DNA from: Stomorhina lunata
Lineage: Eukaryota > Arthropoda > Insecta > Diptera > Rhiniidae
NCBI GenBank assembly: GCA_933228675.1
Contig: OW121740.1
Coordinates: 52,592,174 to 52,656,173, forward strand
Length of the DNA: 64,000 bases
Direction of reading: 5' to 3'
Part shown: positions 32,441-43,980 of the stretch, piece by piece
Position numbering within the stretch: the stretch's first letter is position 1
Layout: every line of letters starts with the position of its first letter
The notes under the pieces: model-generated
What the model was told of the DNA's origin: nothing
The model's database searches: none
The model's input: the letters and a program-made list of their open reading frames with translations, nothing else
Translations under genes and position numbers: made by a program

Positions 32441-35400
32441 CTGCGTAAATCGGACCTGGCAAGCCTACTTAAATGCGAATAAATAATAAACTATACTAGA
32501 TATGGCCACTAAATTTAGTCTTATGTCAATGCTAGCCAGTATTCAAAATTCGCTCACCATTTAACCATAGCTCCCATAGAAAAACTTAGAGAAACACATA
32601 AATAGCAAAAACAAAGGGGGTTTGTGTCCGCTTGTCCGTCAAATAAAAAAGAGCTATAGGACAAAATTTAACAAAAGAATTTTCTATATCTTGTAAAAGT
32701 TGTGTATAGAAAATGGGCGAAATCGGTTCAGATTTAGTTAGAGCTCAAATTTAATTGGAATCGGTCCATATTTGACTATAGCTTTCATATAAAATACACT
32801 GCTGGAATCAAAAAAACAAAGGCCAGTTAAAAGCTATTAAGTTAGAAACTTTGACAACTATGGCCACTAAATTTTGCAAGAATAAGCTCTATATAAATAC
32901 CAGCGATTTTGTTACAATCGGTCAACATTTGCCTATAATTCTTATATACATATATAACATCCCCTTTTTATACGCACCATAAAAGATTGTCATTCCGTTT
33001 GTAATTTCCTTAATATTGGCTAAAAACCAAAATTGAAGTACATTCTGAATCCTTATGAAATTTTAAGACGATTGAGCGAGGTCCGTCTGTCTGTATATTG
33101 CCGGCACGATAAAACCTTAACAAAAGGATATAGGTCACTGAAATTTGGCATAAATATTCTTCATTTCTTGAAAAATATTGGTATTGAAATCGTGCAAAAT
33201 CGTTTCACATTTGACCATAGCTTCCGTACAACCTCGCCTAGGCTTATCATTTATTTGCTAATAATTGACAAATTATAATAGCCATGATGATAAAATTTGG
33301 TATATAAAAGTCTTATATAAGCACTAGGCAGCATATAAAATTTCATCGAAATCAGTTCACATATAGCCATAGCTCCCATACAAAACTCATACGGAGACAG
33401 CCTTAATTCCACCTAAAATACATTTCTAATCTAATCTAAAACTATAATAGTTATAACCATTAAATTTAGCACCAGTAAGTCATATGTCAAAGCCAGCCAG
33501 TGTACAAAATCATAATCGGTCACCATTTGACCATAGCTCCAATATAAAAAACTTACGGAAACACAAAATACCTAAAAGAAAGGGGGCTTCTGTCCTTGAA
33601 AGCGCGATAGCTCTTTAACTACAAGACCTAGAGAGATAAACATCTACAAAAGTATTTTCGATATGTTTCAGAAGTTGTACTAAAAATGTGCGAAATCGGT
33701 TCACATTTAGTTAGAGCTCCCATATAAACCCGCCCGGGATTCATATTAATGCTGATAAATTGAATAAAATTGTAATAGCTATGACGACTAAATTTAGAAT
33801 GGAGAAGTTTTATGCAACTATTGGTCAGTATATCAAATTTTACAGGAATCGGTCAATATTTGACTATAGCTTTCATTAAAAACCACTCCTGGAAACCAAA
33901 GAAAAGAAAATGTAACAAAGGCCAGTTAAAAGCTATTAAATTAGAAACTATGGCCCTAAATTTTCCAAGAATAAGCTCTATATAAATACCAGACAGTATG
34001 TAAAATTTTGTGACAATCGGTCAACATTTGGCTATAATTCTTATATATAACATCCCCTTTTTATACCCACCATCAAAAATAATGGGGGGAATATTAAGAC
34101 CGTCATACCGTTTGTGATTTCCTTAATCTTAGCTCACAAACCAAAATTGAAGTATATTCTGAATCCTTATGAAATTCTAAGACGATTGAGCGATGTCCCT
34201 TTGTCTGTCTGTTGTCGGCACGATAAAACCTTAACGAAAGAATATATGTCACTGAAATTTGGCATAAATATTCTTCATTTCTTGGAAAATTTTGGGATTG
34301 AACTCGGGCAAAATCGGTTCACATTTGACCAAAGCACCCGTATAACCTCGTCTAGGCTAATCGCTTATTTGCTAATAAATGACAAATTATAACAGCTATG
34401 ATGATCACATTTGGTATGTAGAAGTTTAACATAAGCACTTGGCAGCATATAAAATTTCATGTAAATCGGCTCGCATTTAGCCATAGCACCCATACAAAAC
34501 ACTTATGGAAACAGTCTAAATTCCACCTGAAATACACTTAAAAGCCAAAAAAAGATAACATATAATATCTTTGGGCACTAAATTTAGCACAAGGAAGTCT
34601 TATGTCAATGCCAGCCAGTATGAAAAATTTTATTACAATCGCCCACCATTTGACTATAGCTCCCATATAAAAAACTTACGGAAACAAAAAAATACAAAAA
34701 GAAATGCCCGTCTGTCCGTCAGATAAAAGCGCTATAGCACCTTAACGAAAAGAGCTAGAGGGACAAAATTTTACAAAAGTTACACTGCTCTGCAGCCAAA
34801 TCCTCCTTTTAATAAAACTATGTGGACTACATGGATTTTGATGCGCTAAACCCAGATCCGTTGTCGGTTTTTTTCCATCAGATCTGGATATTTTTTTATG
34901 GGCGTGGCAAATTTTTCCCCTTAAATTAGTCAAGTACGGAGACCAATTTCGTCCTAACTCGAGAACGACTCATCCGATTTTCAAAATTAAAACACTTGAA
35001 GATGCAGAACAAAATTCTATAATATAATAATATCTCTTATCGTTTTGGAGTTATTTAGAAAAAAAAAATTCAGATCTGATGGAAAAAAAACCGACAACGG
35101 ATCTGAGTTTAGCGCATCAAGATCCATATAGTCCGCATAGTTTTATTAAAAGGAAAGACATAAAATGATTTTTTGCAGAGCAGTGAAATGGACGAAATCG
35201 GTTCATATTTAGTTAGAGCTCCCATATAACCCCGCCACGGGAATCACATTTATGCTGATAAATTCAATGCAATTTTCATAGCTATGACGACTAAATTTAA
35301 AATGGAGAAGTTTTATGCAACTATTGGTCAGTATATCAAATTTTACAGGAATCGGTCAATATTTGACCATAGCTTTCAAATAAAAACCACTTCAAAAAAA

Positions 35401-35772
35401 TGTAGCAAAAGCCAGTTAAAAGCTATTAAATTAGAAAGCATAACAGCTATGGCCACTAAATTTTACAAAAATAAGCTCTATATATATACCAGACAGTATA
35501 ATTTTTTGGCAATCGGTCAACATTTGGCTATAATTCTTATATATATGTAACATCAAAAAGATTCGAAGGTACAATTAGCACATTAAGATTGCACCAATGT
35601 CCAGACTTTATCTACGGTAGATGCATTAGGACTATTAACATGTTTATTCTAACTAAATAAATATTAAGTTAAACGAAAAGTATTTAACGGATTATTAATG
35701 CTTAACTATACCCGGTCATGAGATTAAATTTTGTGCAAAGTAAATACTATATAGGGAAACCACTTAGATGTA
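32440..35772 (+). repeat. Tandem array of family B (DINE-1/mini-me-like) elements
   Basis: Copies start with TATACCCACCATCAAAAAT at about 34063 and a variant TACGCACCATAAAAG at about 32972; an incomplete one precedes them. Each carries the core GAGCGATGTCCGTCTGTCTG, four diverged internal modules, and CTTATATATAACATCCCC near its end. Units join head to tail at CCTTTTTATACCCACC. The last unit continues to about 35772, where element C begins. Confidence 0.75.
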
Positions 35773-36844
35773 GGGGCTCAAAGTCTGCTTAATTTTATAC
35801 AATTAGATGTAAAAGAGCCCATCAAAAGTAATTGGAGTAATATAAATAACGTCAAGCAAAAAAGGGCACTCAGTGTGTAGCGTCCGTCACAGAAATAAAG
35901 TTTTTTTTTTAAATTGACTAGTGCAAATTTTCTTTTTTCTCCAATTGAACTTGGTTCGTAAGGAGAACTTATAACATGCTTAACATTAGGCTAAAAATAT
36001 ATAGATGTTTATATAGCATTTTACAAAATAATATGTAAAGGAAAGTGTGTAGAGTCCGCCACAGTATATATTTTTTACAAAATGATATTTATTAAACACA
36101 TGTCTGTCTTATTCATAAAGCAATAACACTGTCTATATCCATAGATTAAGTTTAAGATATTAGGTGTTAAAAAATATACAGTGGGGCAAATTTGATGCTT
36201 TTAAAATTAGATTTTTTTTATTTTTTGGGACACTCTAACAGCTAGCCGCAGCATTCTTGGGACGAAAAATAAGATGTAAAACTTTAAAAAAATATATGTA
36301 TTTAGCAGTTTTGTGAAATATTAAATTGTGCCCAAAAATTGCATTTTAACCGCGAACATTTTCACTGATTAACGTATCCTTAAAAAAATATGAAATATAA
36401 ATTTTTTCCTAAGAAAAAACATTAAAGTAAAAACTGTATCGTCCGTCGCGTAGCGTCCGCAACTGTACATTTATGGATTTTTGGTGAAACTGGAAACTTA
36501 AAAATATTTTATAAAAGCTGTTTTGTAATCCCCTGATTTTGCTCTATCTTTAATGTATTTACAAGTTTTTTATTACTATGACCGATTTGATAAAATTTAG
36601 AGAAACACGTGTTGAAAAAAAGTCACTTCCATTTTTTGTAGCGTCCGTCACAGCACTTTATAAGAGAATAAATTTTTCTTCCAAAAGAAGTATGTAAATA
36701 AAGAAATGCCATTCGATAGCACAATCGATGGGCTAAGATTCTCTGAAATCTGTGCAAAGCGCTCTAGTGTAGAACGACAATGGCATACATTTAAGTACAA
36801 CAAAATCCGTACAAATGTATCGTCCGTCACTCAGGATTTGCCCA
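35773..36844 (+). mobile_element. Element C, copy 1: TA-flanked non-autonomous element with repeated GTCCGTCAC motifs
   Basis: About 1.07 kb bounded by TA|GGGGCTCAAAG and GGATTTGCCCA|TA. Five sites carry the motif TAGCGTCCGTCACAG or a close variant: 35878, 36050, 36437-36463 (a double site), 36639 and 36819. No convincing ORF. An inverted copy lies at 43981-45112. Name and class are mine; it resembles nothing I recognise beyond TA flanks and subterminal motif arrays. Confidence 0.65.
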
Positions 36845-37150
36845 TATGTGTTTTATTTACGTTCACTTTTGAAACCGCAAAATTAATAACCCGATACAAT
36901 TTGTTCTTATATACATATATATTTGATTTTAAAACATTTTTGTTTTCAAAATCAAAACTGGGACCAAATCGCCACGTTTGGCCAATGAAAACTTTTAAGC
37001 TTTTTTTTGAAAATGAGGTTATATGACATTATGACTAGATAAGAGACCTTCTGAATACTCTAATTGTTTTGAAAACAGTTTGTTTTGTTCGAAATCATTC
37101 ATTTAATACGTTTGATCCCATCCAAATGCGATTGTTCAAATTATTTTTAC
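36845..37150. other. Unassigned sequence between element C and FReD3 micro-exons
   Basis: No fibrinogen exon or repeat recognised; this is where FReD3 would be expected to continue. Confidence 0.4.
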
Positions 37151-37195
37151 CAGATCTCGGCTTTATAACTATCGCCTTGTAATTGTATGGTAGAA
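37151..37195 (-). pseudogene. FReD3 candidate micro-exon 2 (45 bp, out of phase)
   Basis: Bounded by atttgtag|TT and GATCTG|GTAAAA, in the position of micro-exon 2. Its 45 bp instead of 46 leaves the wrong phase for a fibrinogen exon. An inner acceptor (acaag|GC) would restore phase with a 25-bp exon. Either way FReD3 looks degraded here. Confidence 0.45.
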
Positions 37196-37266
37196 CTACA
37201 AATATAAAATAACATTTTAGAAAGTAAGAAAACTTATAAATAATTATATTTATATTCATATTTTAC

Positions 37267-37301
37267 CTCTTCGTGGTAAATCCGTATTCATAAAATCAGG
37301 C
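37267..37301 (-). pseudogene. FReD3 micro-exon 1 (35 bp)
   Basis: Bounded by atatccag|G and CGAAGAG|GTAAAA, reading (K)PDFMNTDLPRR and ending in phase 1. Entry and exit phases equal those of the 41-bp micro-exons of FReD1 and FReD2. Confidence 0.6.
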
Positions 37302-37335
37302 CTGGATATTTTTAAATACATTATTATTAATTAAA

Positions 37336-39118
37336 AACAAGTAAGAGGGTTATATTCGGCTGTGCCGAATCTTATATACCCACCATCAAGTTGTGTTAAG
37401 TTTAGAAATATCTCTCATATATCTACGAAGGTGCAGCTAATTCAAAATGTGGACAAAATTCGACAAAAGTTGTTACGCTAGTTGGTATTTTTAGCAAAAT
37501 ATTTGGACTAAATTCGGTTGCAGGAGCTTTATAGTTCAACATTTAAAAGTATGTAAGTGGTTTCCCTAGTATTTACTTTGCACAAAATTTAATCTCATAA
37601 CCGGGTATAGTTTTGCATTAATAATCTGTTAAATACTTTTCGTTTAGCTTAATATTTAGTTAGGATAAACATGTTGATAGTAATACGACAGGTCCATATA
37701 TTTTGTTGGGAGTTCCTAATATCGTATATAAAGTCTGGACATTGGTGCAATTTTAATATGCTGCTTGTACCTCCGAATCTTTTTAATTGTGGATATAAAA
37801 AGGGGATGTTATATATAAGAATTATAGCCAAATGTTGACCGTTTGTAACAAAATTTTACACACTGGCTGGTATTTATATAAAGCTTGTTTCTGCAAAAAA
37901 AAGTGGCCATAGCTGTCATAGTTTATAATTTAATAGCTTTTAACTGGCTTTGCTACATTTTTTTTAGGTTTCCGGAAGTGTTTTTTTTATATGAAAGCTA
38001 TAGTCAAATATGGACCGATTCCTATAAAATTTGATATACTGACCAATAGTTGCATAAAACTTCTCTATTCTAAATTTAGTTGTCATAGCTATTACAATTA
38101 TATTCAATTTATCAGCATTCATGTGTTTCCCGGGGTGGGGTTATATGGGAGCTCTAACTAAATGTGAACCGATTTCCCCCTTTTTCAGTATACAACTTCT
38201 GTTACATATCAAAAATACTCTTGTACAATTTCGTCTTTCTAGCTCTTGTAGTTAAGGAGCTATCGCGCTTTTATCCGACGGACAGATGGACATAAACCGT
38301 CTTTTCTTTTTGTATTTTTGTGTTTCCGCAAGTTTTTTATATGGGAGCTAAGGTCAAATGGTGACCGATTGTAACAAAAATTTGCACACTGGCTGGCATT
38401 CGTATAAGACTTCCTTTTGTAAAATTTTGTTACTGTAGCCCTTTTCGTTAAGGCGTTTTCACAGACGCACTTAAACCCCCTTTTCTTTTTGTATTTTTGT
38501 GTTTCCGTAAGTTTTTTGTATGGAAGCTAAGGTCAAATGGTGACCTATTGTGACAAAATTTTGCCCACTGGCTGGAATTGATATACGACTTACTTGAGCT
38601 AAATTTGGTGGACAAAGCTATTACAGTTTATCATTTATTGGCATTTAAGTGTATTTCAGGTGGGATTTAGGCTGTTTCCGTAAGTTTTTTGTATGGGAGC
38701 TATGGTTAAATGTGAACCGATTTCGATGAAATTTTATATGCTGCCTAGTGCTTATGTAAAACTTCTAGATAATAAATTTTGTCATCATAACTGTTATAAT
38801 TTGTCATTTATTAGCAAATAAGCGATTAGCCTAGGCGAGGTTATACGGGAGCTATGGTCAAATGTGAACCGATTTTGCCCGATTTCAATACCAAAATTTT
38901 CCAAGAAATGAAGAATGTTTATGCCAAATTTCAGTGACCTATATCCTTTCGTTAAGATTTTATCGTGTCGACAACAGATAGACAGACGGACATAGCTCGA
39001 TCGTCTTAGAATTTCATGAGGATTCAGAATATAGTTCAATTTGAGCCAATATTAAGGAAATTACAAACGGAATGACAATCTCAATATACCCCCCATTCTT
39101 TTTGATGGTGGGTATAAA
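37336..39118 (-). repeat. Family B element, full-length copy
   Basis: Sense is minus: TATACCCACCATCAAAAAG at 39116 to the 3' hairpin ATTCGGC-aca-GCCGAAT and terminal CTTACTTGTTTTT at 37336. About 1.78 kb. It starts 22 bp inside the FReD3 intron, directly after the coiled-coil exon donor at 39138. Confidence 0.8.
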
Positions 39119-39138
39119 AAACTTCTCAAAAAACTTAC

Positions 39139-39263
39139 TTTTTTTCCATAATATCTTTCATGCCTCTATAACCCTTCACAGCCACCGATTTTAAATCGCT
39201 TGCCATTTCCTGGACACCTTTAATAGTTTTAGTTAGTCCAAAATCCAAAATATCTCTAGACCA
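39139..39263 (-). pseudogene. FReD3 coiled-coil exon
   Basis: Opens after gaaattttag|T and reads WSRDILDFGLTKTIKGVQEM, then ASDLKSVAVKGYRGMKDIME, to donor AAAAA|GTAAGT in phase 2. Position, phase and helical character match FReD1/FReD2. The exon itself is intact; I label it pseudogene because no fibrinogen exon follows in the 9 kb before FReD1 begins. Confidence 0.65.
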
Positions 39264-39340
39264 CTAAAATTTCAGAATTATCGCAAATAATGTTCAACTT
39301 AAGTTTGACCTGATCGATCGGATTAGTTTTAGTATCTTAC

Positions 39341-39424
39341 ATTCAATTTATAGATTTCATTCGCTTTGATAATCCACAAAAAACTCAAACAAATTAAAAT
39401 GGTCCGAATACATTTCTGCGGCAT
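39341..39424 (-). pseudogene. FReD3 first exon (signal peptide)
   Basis: ATG at 39424 starts MPQKCIRTILICLSFLWIIK with a clear hydrophobic core, then ANEIYKLN and donor AAT|GTAAGA, phase 0 as in the other members. The alternative is that these exons are a second promoter whose transcripts splice into the FReD1 core at 21547. Confidence 0.7.
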
Positions 39425-39537
39425 TATATTTCTTTTTTGAATTAATCTTGCTGCCGTAGTTTTTAATCTTTTGTTAATAATAATATAAAAAGAATGTGGT
39501 TTTCTAACCAGAAGAATTTATGAATATTAAAGCTTTT

Positions 39538-39693
39538 AAAAAAAAAGCTTCTCTAACTAATGCATTTGCCGTTCGGAGCCGAAGTAAACTCGTAGGTCCC
39601 TTTCAATGAGTCTGAAAATAGAATTGGATGCAGCTCATTGTCTGAGAGAAGTACCCCTTGTTCAATTTGGAATGTTGTGTGGGAACTATATAC
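39538..39693 (+). mobile_element. tRNA-derived SINE, copy S3 (5' truncated)
   Basis: Matches the 3' half of the SINE family (CTTCTCTAACTAATGCATTT through CAGCTCATTGTCTGAGAGAA). The tRNA-like head is absent. Confidence 0.7.
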
Positions 39694-39699
39694 AGTCAC

Positions 39700-39920
39700 T
39701 CAAATTACTGTCCCAATGTTTTTAAGTTCTTTACGAATATGAGTGTAACAACAAAGATTTTGGATTAATCTCTCTGATATTTGGTATTATTGTATATTGG
39801 ACTCATGTTGACTTTTAAAGTTAAAAAACATCATTGTGATAATTACCGCCAATCAAATAAAATAATACAAAACCAAATTTATTTATTGGGACAGTTTTTT
39901 GATTTTAGATTTATTTACAT
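39700..39920. repeat. Small Tc1-type MITE remnant
   Basis: Bounded by CAGTCACTCAAATTACTGTC and, inverted, ATTGGGACAGTTTTTTGA. The 12-bp ACTGTCCCAATG-type arms are shared. Non-coding; lies just upstream of the FReD3 first exon. Confidence 0.45.
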
Positions 39921-40232
39921 ACATTTTGATACCGACCATCAAAAAGAATGGGGGGAATATTGAGATTGTCATACCGTTAGTACCCAGTAAAACTTTTCAT
40001 TCATTTTAAATAATAAGTTAAACAGTTAAACTATTGAACACGAACTACTTACTCATTCGCTGTTTAAGTCATTACATTAACATGGGGATGTCATTGGAGG
40101 CAAGTACTTACCAATTGCAGAAAAGTAATGACTTGTTGTTGTTGTTGAAAGCAACAACAACAACAGCTACAACTTTTTTGTTGTTGTTTTATTAAAAACA
40201 TATATTTTTAAACGAAATACAAAATTTTTTTT

Positions 40233-40305
40233 ATGATCCCATGGGGGCTCGAACACAGACCCTCCGACTGCTAGGCAGAGACTCTTCCACTGAGCTACTT
40301 CATAT
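40233..40305 (-). other. tRNA-like sequence in element X copy 1
   Basis: Minus strand reads GTAGCTCAGTGGAAGAG (A-box/D-arm like) and TCTGTGTTCGAGCCCCC (B-box/T-arm like) at tRNA spacing. A functional tRNA is unlikely: the anticodon loop does not fold cleanly and there is no obvious terminator directly after it. Confidence 0.55.
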
Positions 40306-41120
40306 GTTGAAAACTTAGCAGCTTATAATTAATATAAACAATTTTTATTTTTAGATCCAAAATCATGTGAAAATAACTTTGTTTTTCCCTGTTTTTTTTG
40401 CTTTGTTGTAATTTATTGTAATATTTGTATACGATTTTTTGTAATTATTTTAAAACTTTTTTAAAATTATTTTAAAACTTAAACAATTTAAATCTTTTTT
40501 TTTGTATAAGTTTTTACATAAGATTGACTCTTACTTATTTAAATGTTACAACCTATTAAGGTCAAAGTCCGAGCATATTTTAGAATTCCATGGATTTCGA
40601 TCTTGTGCGAATATTCTCCAATTTTATAGGCCAAGCTTTGAAAAATGTCCCTCTACTTGGTCTTTCTATCGAAGTTTCGGACATCCTCCTCTAACATTAG
40701 GTAGTGGGACATTTCAATTCTACGAGTAATTTTATCCTCTTCATTGTATTTTTTTCAAGAAAGGGTTACTAGCCCGTAATCCTAACCCATTTTTATCGAT
40801 CTTATGGGACAACTCTCGGAATATGTTAACTCACAATATTAATGGGTGTTAAACTAGCTCCCCGGGTGATACCATGAGGAGGTGTGTGTCCACAGTTGAG
40901 ATGAAGGATGACCCAGATAAGTTGGGCTTACCAAGTTAAGACCAATTAGAATCGTGTTTGGTATTCAACATCCCCTACATAATCAAAATTGACTCATGAT
41001 GGTATTTTTTCATTAACGTGAGTTAGTTTTACAAATTTTTTAACAGAAGATAATATTTAAGTTCTTAAAATTCAAAAATCATTTAAAATGACTCTTTTAA
41101 TAAAAAAAAAATAAAAAAAA

Positions 41121-41165
41121 TTGTTGCCATTGGTGGGATTTGAACCGGGGCCATTCAGTTTAAAT
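41121..41165 (-). other. Second tRNA-like half in element X copy 1
   Basis: Minus strand reads CCCCGGTTCAAATCCCACCA, a T-arm/B-box plus acceptor-like end, followed by an A/T-rich run with TTTT. The 5' half is not convincing. Confidence 0.45.
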
Positions 41166-41594
41166 TACCATCTTAATTACAAATAAGTACTTCTGTAATA
41201 ACTTATTATTTATTCGGATGGTATGTTGTAGTCGTTACAAGGTAACCAGTTACCAGAGTACTTGCCATTACCAAAGTTTTGCTGGGTAGTTTCCTTAATC
41301 TTAGCTCAGAAACCAAAATTGAAGTATATTCTGAATCCTTATGAAATTCTAAGACGATTAAGCGATGTCTGTCTGTTGTCGGCACGATAAAACCTTAACG
41401 AAAGAATATAGGTCACAGAAATTTGGCATAAATATTCTTCATTTCTTGGAAAATTTTGAGATTGAACTCGGGCAAAATCGGTTCACATTTGACCAAAGCA
41501 CCCGTATAACCTAATCGCTTATTTGCTAATAAATGACAAATTATAACAGCAATGATGATAAAATTTGATATATATAAGTTTTACATAAGTACTA

Positions 41595-42884
41595 CCCAGC
41601 AAAACTTTGGTAATGGCAAGTACTCTGATAACTGGTTACCTTGTAACGACTACAACATACCATCCGAATAAATAATAAGTTATTACAGAAGTACTTATTT
41701 GTAATTAAGATGGTAATTTAAACTGAATGGCCCCGGTTCAAATCCCACCAAGGGCAACAATTTTTTTTAGTTTTTTTTTATTAAAAGAGTCTTTTTAAAT
41801 GATTTTTGAATTTTAAGAACTTAAATATTATCTTCTGTAAAAAAAATTTGTTAATGAAAAAATACCATCATGAGTCAATTTTGATAATGTATGGGATGTT
41901 GAATACCAAACACGATTCTAATTGATCTTAACTTGGTAAGCTCAACTTATCTGGGTCATCCTTCATCTCAACTGTGGACACACACCTCCTCATGGTATCA
42001 CCCGGGGAGCTAGTTTAACACCCATTAATATTGTGAGTTAACATGTTCCGAGAGTTGTCCCATAAGATCGATAAAAATGGGTTAGGATTACGGGCTAGTA
42101 ACCCTCTCTTGAAAAAAAAAAATACAATGAAGAGGATAAAATTAGAATTGAAACGTCCCACTACCTAATGTTAGAGGAGAATGTCCGAAACTTCGATAGA
42201 AAGACCAAGTAGAGGAACATTTTTTAAAGCTTGGCCTATAAAATTGGAGAATATTCGCACAAGATCGAAATCCATGGAATTCTAAAATATGCTCGGACTT
42301 TGACCTTAACAGGTTGTAACATTTAAGTAAGTAAGAGTCAATCTTATGTAAAAACTTATACAAAAAAGAAGATTTAAATTGTTTAAGTTTTAAAATAATT
42401 TTAAAAAAAAGTTTTGAAATAATTACAAAAAATCGTATAAAAATATTTTTTCAAAAATTACAACAAAGCAAAAAAAGCAGGGAAAAACAAAGTTATTTTC
42501 ACATGATTTTGGATCTAACAATAAAAATTGTTTATATTAATTATAAGCTGCTAAGTTTTCAACATATGAAGTAGCTCAGTGGAAGAGTCTCTGCCTGGCA
42601 GTCGGAGGGTCTGGGTTCGAGCCCCCATGGGATCATAAAAAAAATTTTGTATTTCGTTTAAAAATATATGTTTTTAATAAAACAACAACAAAAAAGTTGT
42701 TGCTGTTGATGTTGTTGCTTTCAAATTGCTTACCCAAGTCATTACTTTTCTGCAATTGGTAAGTACTTGCCTCCAATGACATCCCCATGTTAATGTAATG
42801 ACTTAAACAGCGAATGAGTAAGTAGTTCGTGTTCAATAGTTTAACTGTTTAACTCATTATTTGGTAATGAAAAGTTTTACTGGG
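41595..42884 (+). mobile_element. Element X, copy 2 (inverted relative to copy 1)
   Basis: CCCAGCAAAACTTTGGTAAT to AAAGTTTTACTGGG, flanked by TA at 41593-41594 and 42885-42886. It has the same content as copy 1 in the opposite orientation, only about 300 bp away, so the two form a 1.3-kb-armed inverted repeat. Confidence 0.8.
42563..42635 (+). other. tRNA-like sequence in element X copy 2
   Basis: GTAGCTCAGTGGAAGAG followed by TCTGGGTTCGAGCCCCC, better preserved than in copy 1 (GGGTTCGAGCC against GTGTTCGAGCC). The matching T-arm half is at about 41721-41760. Confidence 0.55.
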
Positions 42885-43980
42885 TAGGCAACATATAAAA
42901 TTTCTTCAAAATCGGTTCACATATAACCATAGCTTTCATACAAAAAACTTACGGAAACAGCCTAAATTTCACATAAGATACACTTAAATGCCAATTAATG
43001 ATAAACTGTAACTAAATTTAGCACAAGAAAGTCCTATGTGAATACCAACCAGTGTGCGAAAATTTTGTCACAATAGGTCACCATTTGACCATAGCTCCCA
43101 TACAAAAAAACTTACGGAAACACAAAAACACAAAAAGAAAAGAGGGTTTATGTTCGCCTGTCCGTCAGATAAAAGCGCAATAGCGCCTTAACGAAAAGAG
43201 TTAGAGGGACAAAATCTTCCAAACGTATTTACTATATCTTGATAAAGTTGTGCATTGAAAATGGTCTCACATTTAGTTAAAGCTCCCAAATAACCCCGCC
43301 CCAGGAATCACATTAATGCTGATAAATTGAATACAATTGAAATAGCTATGACGACTAAATTTAGAATAGAGAAGTTTTATGCAACTATTGGTCAAAATAT
43401 CAGATTTTATAGGAATCGTTTCATATTTGACTAAAGCTTTCATATAAAAAACACTCCCGAAAACCAAAAAAAAAATGTAGCGAAGGTCAGTTAAAAGCTA
43501 TTTTATTAGAAACTATGACAGATATGAAAAGAATTAGCTTTATATAAATACTAGCCAGTGTGCAAAATATTGTTTCAATCGGTCAATATTTGGCTATAAT
43601 TCTTATATATAACATCTCCTTTTTATACCCACCATCAAAAATAATGGGGGGAATATTAAGACCGTCATACCGTTTGTGATTTCCTTAATCTTAGCTCAAA
43701 AACCAAAATTGAAGTATATTCTGAATCCTTATGAAATTCTATTAAATTCTGAGCGATGTCCGTCTGTCTGTTTGTTGTCGGCACGATAGAACCTTAACGA
43801 AAGAATATAGGTCACTGAAATTTGGCATAAATATTCTTCATTTCTGGGAAAACTTTGGTATTGAAATCGGGCTAAATGGTTCACATTTGACCATAGCTTC
43901 TGTATAACCTCGTCTAGTCTAATCGCTTATTTGCTAATAAATGACAAATTATAACAAAAATGATTATAAAATTTGTTATA

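Larger units (their letters stand above)
39983..41286 (-). mobile_element. Element X, copy 1 (TA-flanked chimeric non-autonomous element)
   Basis: Ends CCCAGTAAAACTTTTC and, inverted, CCCAGCAAAACTTTGG, flanked by TA. About 1.30 kb. Inside are (TTG)n/(CAA)n, a tRNA-like segment (40233-40305), a block homologous to the 5' region of LINE-2 (about 40500-40980, matching 22250-22720) and a second tRNA-like half (41121-41165). No ORF of note. Confidence 0.75.
39931..43980 (+). repeat. Family B elements interrupted by two X elements and element C
   Basis: One family B unit is spread over 39931-39980, 41289-41592 and 42887-43618. Removing the two X insertions rejoins it to about 1.07 kb, the size of the unit at 32972-34062. 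A second unit starts at 43619 and is cut by element C at 43981. The units are in the same head-to-tail arrangement as at 32.4-35.8 kb. Confidence 0.7.

Noticed and set aside
36648..37026. ORFs in both orientations at the end of element C, also at 43941-44168
   Set aside because: Frames are not conserved between the two copies and no domain is recognisable; chance ORFs in a non-coding element.
42563..42635. Functional tRNA gene
   Set aside because: A and B boxes are present, but the anticodon arm does not fold cleanly, the sequence is embedded in a multi-copy element, and copy 1 has a degraded T arm.
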